Origin: JBBRHH01 sp038222915
GTDB taxonomy: Bacteria; Planctomycetota; Phycisphaerae; Tepidisphaerales; Tepidisphaeraceae
Reading direction: 5' to 3'
Assembly: GCA_038222915.1 (NCBI GenBank)
Contig: JBBRHH010000209.1
Span: forward strand, 1 to 9,559
DNA length: 9,559 bases
Shown: positions 6,469 to 9,559 of the stretch, piece by piece
How the letters are laid out: every line of letters starts with the position of its first letter
Position numbering within the stretch: position 1 is the stretch's first letter
Translations under genes and position numbers: made by a program
Notes under the pieces: generated by a model
What the model was told of the DNA's origin: nothing
Seen by the model: the letters and a program-made list of their open reading frames with translations, nothing else
Databases searched by the model: none

Positions 6469-7380
6469 TCAATTCAAAAACTCATCCAGACTCTTCCGCT
6501 CTTCATCGGTCAATGGTTTGCCGGTGATCGCGACGGCGGGAAGAGCGGCCTTCAGTTTTTCCAGGTCGGCGGCGGAGATATCGATGTGATCGAGGTTTAG
6601 CTTTTTCAGATTTGGCAGGGACTTGAGTTGCTCGAGCGCGGGGAGGGTCAATCGCGCCTGCATGAGAGTGAGGTTCTGAAGGGATTTCATCTGGGCGAGA
6701 GTTTCCAGGGAGGCGTCGGTGAGGCAGAGTTGACGGGGTTTGCCGTCCCATCGCTTCAGGCTGTTGCCGATGGTGAGGGATTCGAGGTTTTTCAGTTTTA
6801 GGAGGTAGGGGTTGTGCGGGTCGCCGTTCTGGGTATGCCAACTGGAGAAGTCTTTGAGTTGGGTGATTTCGCCGATGGCGTCCATGGCCGATTCGCGGGT
6901 GCTGGTGCCGCCGAAGCTGAAGATTTCTAGCTTGGGGCAATCTTTGAGGCGGGCGAGGCCTGCGCCGGTGAAGGGGTTGGTTTTTCGGTTGGGGACGTGG
7001 CCGAGGGAGAGGCTGCGCAAGGATTTCATCTGGGCCAGACCGCCGCAGCCATCGTCGGTGATGTCAGCGCCGTCGAGGACGAGGCCTTCGGGATCGCGCT
7101 TGGCCAGGCGCGCGATGGCGGCGTCGTCGATTCCATTTCCGCCGGTGACGATTCGCGTGATGTCGAGGGATTCGATGGCCTTCCATTGTTCATCGGTCAG
7201 AGGCTGCTCGGCGCGGAAGGAGAGGATGAGGCCGGGGCCTTTAAACGCCCAGTGGCGGGCGGTGATTTGGGTTTTTAAGGGTTCGAGGGCGGCCGGGACG
7301 GAGGGGACGGGCGGATCCTCGGCGCGGGTGAGGGAGCAGGCCAGGGTCAGGGCGAGGACAAGGGTGTAAATCGGCTTCAT
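6469..7380 (-). CDS. Secreted leucine-rich-repeat protein
   Basis: A 303-residue exported protein. The signal peptide is MKPIYTLVLALTLACSLTRA (1-20), probably cut after TRA. A LAC just before could be read as a lipobox, but its -3 residue is Thr, so a lipoprotein is less likely. Irregular leucine-rich repeats run from about 70 to 275: GLAQMKSLRSLSLGHV (114-129), GLARLKDCPKLEIFSFGGTS (141-160), LKLKNLESLTIGNSL (194-208), LETLAQMKSLQNLTLMQARL (225-244) and LEQLKSLPNLKKLNLDHIDI (249-268). PLTDEQWKAIESL at 60-72 and PLTDEERKSLDEFL at 289-302 flank the repeats. A longer frame to 7509 exists, but ATG 7378-7380 is chosen because the signal peptide starts there and AAAAGGA lies three bases before it. 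LRR proteins of this type usually bind proteins or other ligands; the partner is unknown. It may be the first gene of the minus-strand block. Confidence 0.88.
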   Translation of the reverse strand: MKPIYTLVLALTLACSLTRAEDPPVPSVPAALEPLKTQITARHWAFKGPGLILSFRAEQPLTDEQWKAIESLDITRIVTGGNGIDDAAIARLAKRDPEGLVLDGADITDDGCGGLAQMKSLRSLSLGHVPNRKTNPFTGAGLARLKDCPKLEIFSFGGTSTRESAMDAIGEITQLKDFSSWHTQNGDPHNPYLLKLKNLESLTIGNSLKRWDGKPRQLCLTDASLETLAQMKSLQNLTLMQARLTLPALEQLKSLPNLKKLNLDHIDISAADLEKLKAALPAVAITGKPLTDEERKSLDEFLN

Positions 7381-7408
7381 GGTTCCTTTTGGGGAGCGGC
7401 CGACAGAG

Positions 7409-7414
7409 TTTATA
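7409..7414 (-). promoter_or_regulatory. Possible -10 element of the LRR gene
   Basis: The minus strand reads TATAAA here, 28 bases before the LRR ATG, which would leave a short leader of roughly 20 bases. No good -35 hexamer lies at the usual 16-18 base distance, so the call is tentative. Confidence 0.25.
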
Positions 7415-7486
7415 GGTCCAAGTCCAATAATTACACAGTTTTCATTTGCATGCGGGCGGACACGGCCGTAGGTTATGGTTGAGATG

Positions 7487-7507
7487 GCCTGCCTGTCGTG
7501 GGCGGGC
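7487..7507 (+). other. GC-rich hairpin in the leader of the beta-repeat gene
   Basis: gcctgcc (7487-7493) can pair with ggcgggc (7501-7507), with one G-U pair, around a seven-base loop. A second small hairpin, gcaat/attgc around cgaa (7506-7519), overlaps its end by two bases, so the two would compete. The first contains a mismatch if read on the minus strand, so it suits a plus-strand transcript. There is no T-run, so it is not a terminator. Confidence 0.25.
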
Positions 7508-7639
7508 AATCGAAATTGCAGGGCATTGATCAGTTCATTTCGTTAATGGGTTCAAGGTCATTCGCGCATTCTTGTTCGAGCGTCCGACCTGTTGGCTTTC
7601 CCTTTTTGGATGACTGATCCAGGTTGAGAAAGATTCTTC

Positions 7640-9559
7640 ATGTCTCATGGCGCTATCCGACGGCGAGTTTTGCGGGTTGCACGTCATCCGGCGGTGGTCA
7701 TGGCGGCACTGCTGGCGATTCAGTCGACCACCCGAGCGGCGGATACGCCGATCTCGTTGACCGGTTTTAATCAGGACCTTGTCGTTGAAAAGACCGCGGT
7801 CAATGATCCTTCCAATCACTTTTCAACCTACGTGACCGCCACGATGGACGGCGGCGTTGCGAAAAGCGGCACGACTTGGTTCGAGTTGGGCCTCACGGGT
7901 TCGCCGGCGGGGACAGGATTGCCCAGCCCGGGAAACTTTGTCGCGGCCGATGATGCGACCACGACGTTCAATCTGCACTCCTACGCCAGCAACAACGCCC
8001 TCCTCCTGAACGGCAGCAATACATCCTCCACGATCGGCTTCTCCAATCCGGCCGCCTATACACAACTGTCGTTCCTGACCAGTTCCGGATTCGGGTTCAA
8101 CGGGACGCCATTCTTTACTGTGTCGGCAAATTACGTCGACGGGACGACGGCCCCGCTAGGGACCGTCAACTCGCCCGACTGGTTTTCGAGTGGGCCGATT
8201 GCTGTTGGCGCGTCTGGGCGGGTAACGCCACAGTCCGGAACCTTCGATGGGCCGTTCGGCAACGTCCCGGTGCTATTCGACGAAAAATTGACGGGTCTCG
8301 ATGGCTCCAAGGCGATTCAGAGTTTGACGCTGAATTGGACGGGGAGTTCGAGTTCGACGCAGACCGCCCTCTTTGCCGTGAGCGGCACAATCGTGCCGGG
8401 CGGTGGGAACTGGACCAATGCCAGTGGTGGTTCGTGGCAAGGCGGATCGAACTGGTCGAAGGGGCTGCCTCCCAACTCGCTGGATGATGCGAACTTCAAT
8501 CTGCCAAACACTTATTCGGTTTCGGTGGACGGCATTGCGCAGGCGAAAAATATCAACGTGTCCAACGGCGATGTCTCGATCGGGATCAATGCGGCATCGC
8601 TGCAATTGAGCGGTGATCTCAACGTCTCGCACGGAGCGCTTTCGGTTGCCGGGCTCGTGCTGGGGACGGCCGGCCCGAAAGGGGTTGGGGTCAGCGGCAA
8701 CGTGAATTTGAGCGGCGGCACTCTGAAGGCGGATGGGCTGAATCTCAACGGCAGCCCTTCACATTTTATCTGGACGGCTGGCGATGTTGTCCTCACCGGA
8801 CATACGTCGTCGCTTGACGGCTTGACGATTCCGACGGCGAGCACGTTGGAAGTTCAGGCTGGAACAATCACGGGAAACATCGCCGGAACAGGATCGTTTT
8901 CAAAGACGGGAACCAACACGGTGATTGTCGATGGTTCGATCCTGTCGCACCAGGGCGGGACGCAGGTTTCTGGTGCGGGCATGCTGCGCCTGCAGAACAA
9001 CGCCGCGTTCGTCGGTGCGGGAAGTCTGACCGTGGATGGCGGTTTTCTGGATCTTGGAACAACTGCAACTGTCAACCAGTTCGGAAGCATATCCCTGATC
9101 AATAGTGGAACCATCCGCGGGGCCGCCGCGATCGCCGCGACTTCCATCGAATCGCAATATGGTTTCCTCCAATCGAATTCTTTTGGCGACGCTGCCGGAG
9201 CGCATGCTACGTTTCATCAACTTGCCAACGGGTACACGACCGTCAACGGCACAATCCTGTCCCACACGGGCGGGACGACGATCTCGGGGGGTACGCTCAA
9301 CTTGGTCAACGGCGCCTTATTTACCGGAGGCGGCGACTTGTTGATGGATGCGGGCAATCTGGGTCTCTATTCCGGAGCCGTCCATCAATTCGGAAATGTG
9401 ACGTTAAAGAGCGGGGCCAATCTCGCTGGAAGCGATTTGGTCACGGCCGCGTCCTATGTCGTTGAGTCCGCGGTGGTCATCGCTTCTCTCGGCGATCAAC
9501 CGCTCGGCTCCGCAACACTTACCAAGACAACCGCCGGCGGCTTGTCGCTTTACGGGTCC
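7640..9559 (+). CDS. Secreted autotransporter-like beta-repeat protein (3' end outside window)
   Basis: The frame from ATG 7640 is open for 640 codons to the last base, so this is the N-terminal part of a larger surface or exported protein. A long signal peptide covers 1-33: a basic start (IRRRVLRVARH), a hydrophobic core (VVMAALLAI) and a cut after TRA. Residues about 35-252 form a non-repetitive beta domain (SLTGFNQDLV, HSYASNNALLLNG, YTQLSFLTSSG, VSANYVDGTT, DWFSSGPIA) of a kind I associate with planctomycete PEP-CTERM-type proteins. A Gly/Trp/Asn-rich junction with repeated NW motifs follows at 255-280, then LDDANFNLPNTYSVSVDG. From about 300 onward there is Gly/Ser/Thr/Asn-rich beta-solenoid sequence, with the autotransporter-associated pattern GTGSFSKTGTNTVIVDGS (416-433). 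The C-terminal anchor or sorting signal lies outside the window. ATG 7700 is an alternative start, but it would lose the basic part of the signal. Confidence 0.85.
   Translation, partial: MSHGAIRRRVLRVARHPAVVMAALLAIQSTTRAADTPISLTGFNQDLVVEKTAVNDPSNHFSTYVTATMDGGVAKSGTTWFELGLTGSPAGTGLPSPGNFVAADDATTTFNLHSYASNNALLLNGSNTSSTIGFSNPAAYTQLSFLTSSGFGFNGTPFFTVSANYVDGTTAPLGTVNSPDWFSSGPIAVGASGRVTPQSGTFDGPFGNVPVLFDEKLTGLDGSKAIQSLTLNWTGSSSSTQTALFAVSGTIVPGGGNWTNASGGSWQGGSNWSKGLPPNSLDDANFNLPNTYSVSVDGIAQAKNINVSNGDVSIGINAASLQLSGDLNVSHGALSVAGLVLGTAGPKGVGVSGNVNLSGGTLKADGLNLNGSPSHFIWTAGDVVLTGHTSSLDGLTIPTASTLEVQAGTITGNIAGTGSFSKTGTNTVIVDGSILSHQGGTQVSGAGMLRLQNNAAFVGAGSLTVDGGFLDLGTTATVNQFGSISLINSGTIRGAAAIAATSIESQYGFLQSNSFGDAAGAHATFHQLANGYTTVNGTILSHTGGTTISGGTLNLVNGALFTGGGDLLMDAGNLGLYSGAVHQFGNVTLKSGANLAGSDLVTAASYVVESAVVIASLGDQPLGSATLTKTTAGGLSLYGS
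8918..9547 (+). repeat. Two tandem ~105-residue protein repeats
   Basis: Residues 427-531 and 532-636 of the beta-repeat protein align end to end. Conserved pillars are VDGSILSHQGGTQVSG with VNGTILSHTGGTTISG; then LRLQNNAAFVGAGSL with LNLVNGALFTGGGDL; then VNQFGSISL with VHQFGNVTL. The DNA of 8939-8962 and 9254-9277 (exactly 315 bases apart) matches at 21 of 24 bases. A TKT...LSLYGS segment at 628-640 resembles SKT...VIVDGS at 421-433, so a third unit probably begins as the window ends. Confidence 0.75.

Larger units (their letters stand above)
7381..7639. other. Divergent intergenic region
   Basis: 259 bases between the divergent starts of the LRR gene and the beta-repeat protein gene; it should hold promoters for both. 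I see no convincing tRNA, small ORF or operator dyad. It is AT-richer near the LRR side (7405-7450). On the plus strand a GAGAAAG (7626-7632), seven bases before ATG 7640, may be the ribosome binding site of the right-hand gene. Two small hairpins lie at 7487-7507 and 7506-7519. Confidence 0.6.

Noticed and set aside
7381..7509. N-terminal extension of the LRR gene by 43 codons
   Set aside because: The extension would bury the clear signal peptide and the AAAAGGA site before ATG 7378-7380.

Overview
The window looks like chromosomal DNA from a planctomycete (Planctomycetota) or a close relative. Diagnostic signs are a PSCyt1/DUF1587/DUF1595/DUF1592/DUF1588/DUF1585 c-type cytochrome protein next to a DUF1552 (HXXSHH) protein, an FGE/SUMF1-fold secreted protein, a secreted leucine-rich-repeat protein of planctomycete type, and an autotransporter-like beta-repeat surface protein. 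GC is high and uneven (hand counts: about 71% over 1441-1680, about 55% over 5761-6420), which produces many long antisense shadow frames. These assignments rest on motif recognition by eye; no database search was run.

Layout. Bases 2-847 (+) are the 3' part of an MFS-family exporter gene whose start lies left of the window; a hairpin with a T-rich tail at 868-916 probably ends it. It faces a co-directional minus-strand block running from 7380 down to 1037. In transcription order this holds: a secreted LRR protein (7380-6469), a small acidic protein (6430-6167), an HNH endonuclease (6163-5765, three bases after the previous stop), an FGE-fold secreted protein (5719-4919), a Tat-exported DUF1552 protein (4814-3522) and a Sec-exported multi-domain haem protein (3508-1037, 13 bases after the DUF1552 stop). 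The two tight junctions (small protein/HNH and DUF1552/haem protein) look like true operon pairs. The 45- and 104-base gaps around the FGE-fold gene leave room for separate promoters.

A 259-base divergent intergenic region (7381-7639) separates the LRR gene from a plus-strand gene starting at 7640. That gene stays open for exactly 640 codons to the last base, so it is cut by the window edge. It encodes a signal peptide, a non-repetitive N-terminal beta domain, a Gly/Trp/Asn-rich junction and a beta-solenoid-like region with about 105-residue tandem repeats.

How the genes may work together: most products are predicted to be exported, so the window is mainly about the cell envelope or surface. 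The DUF1552 and haem proteins are a recurrent pair of unknown biochemical role. The HNH endonuclease and its small acidic partner form a separate two-gene module that also recurs, from memory, in cyanobacteria and planctomycetes, and it is the best candidate here for an undescribed functional system. Nothing in the window shows a CRISPR array, transposon, tRNA or rRNA.
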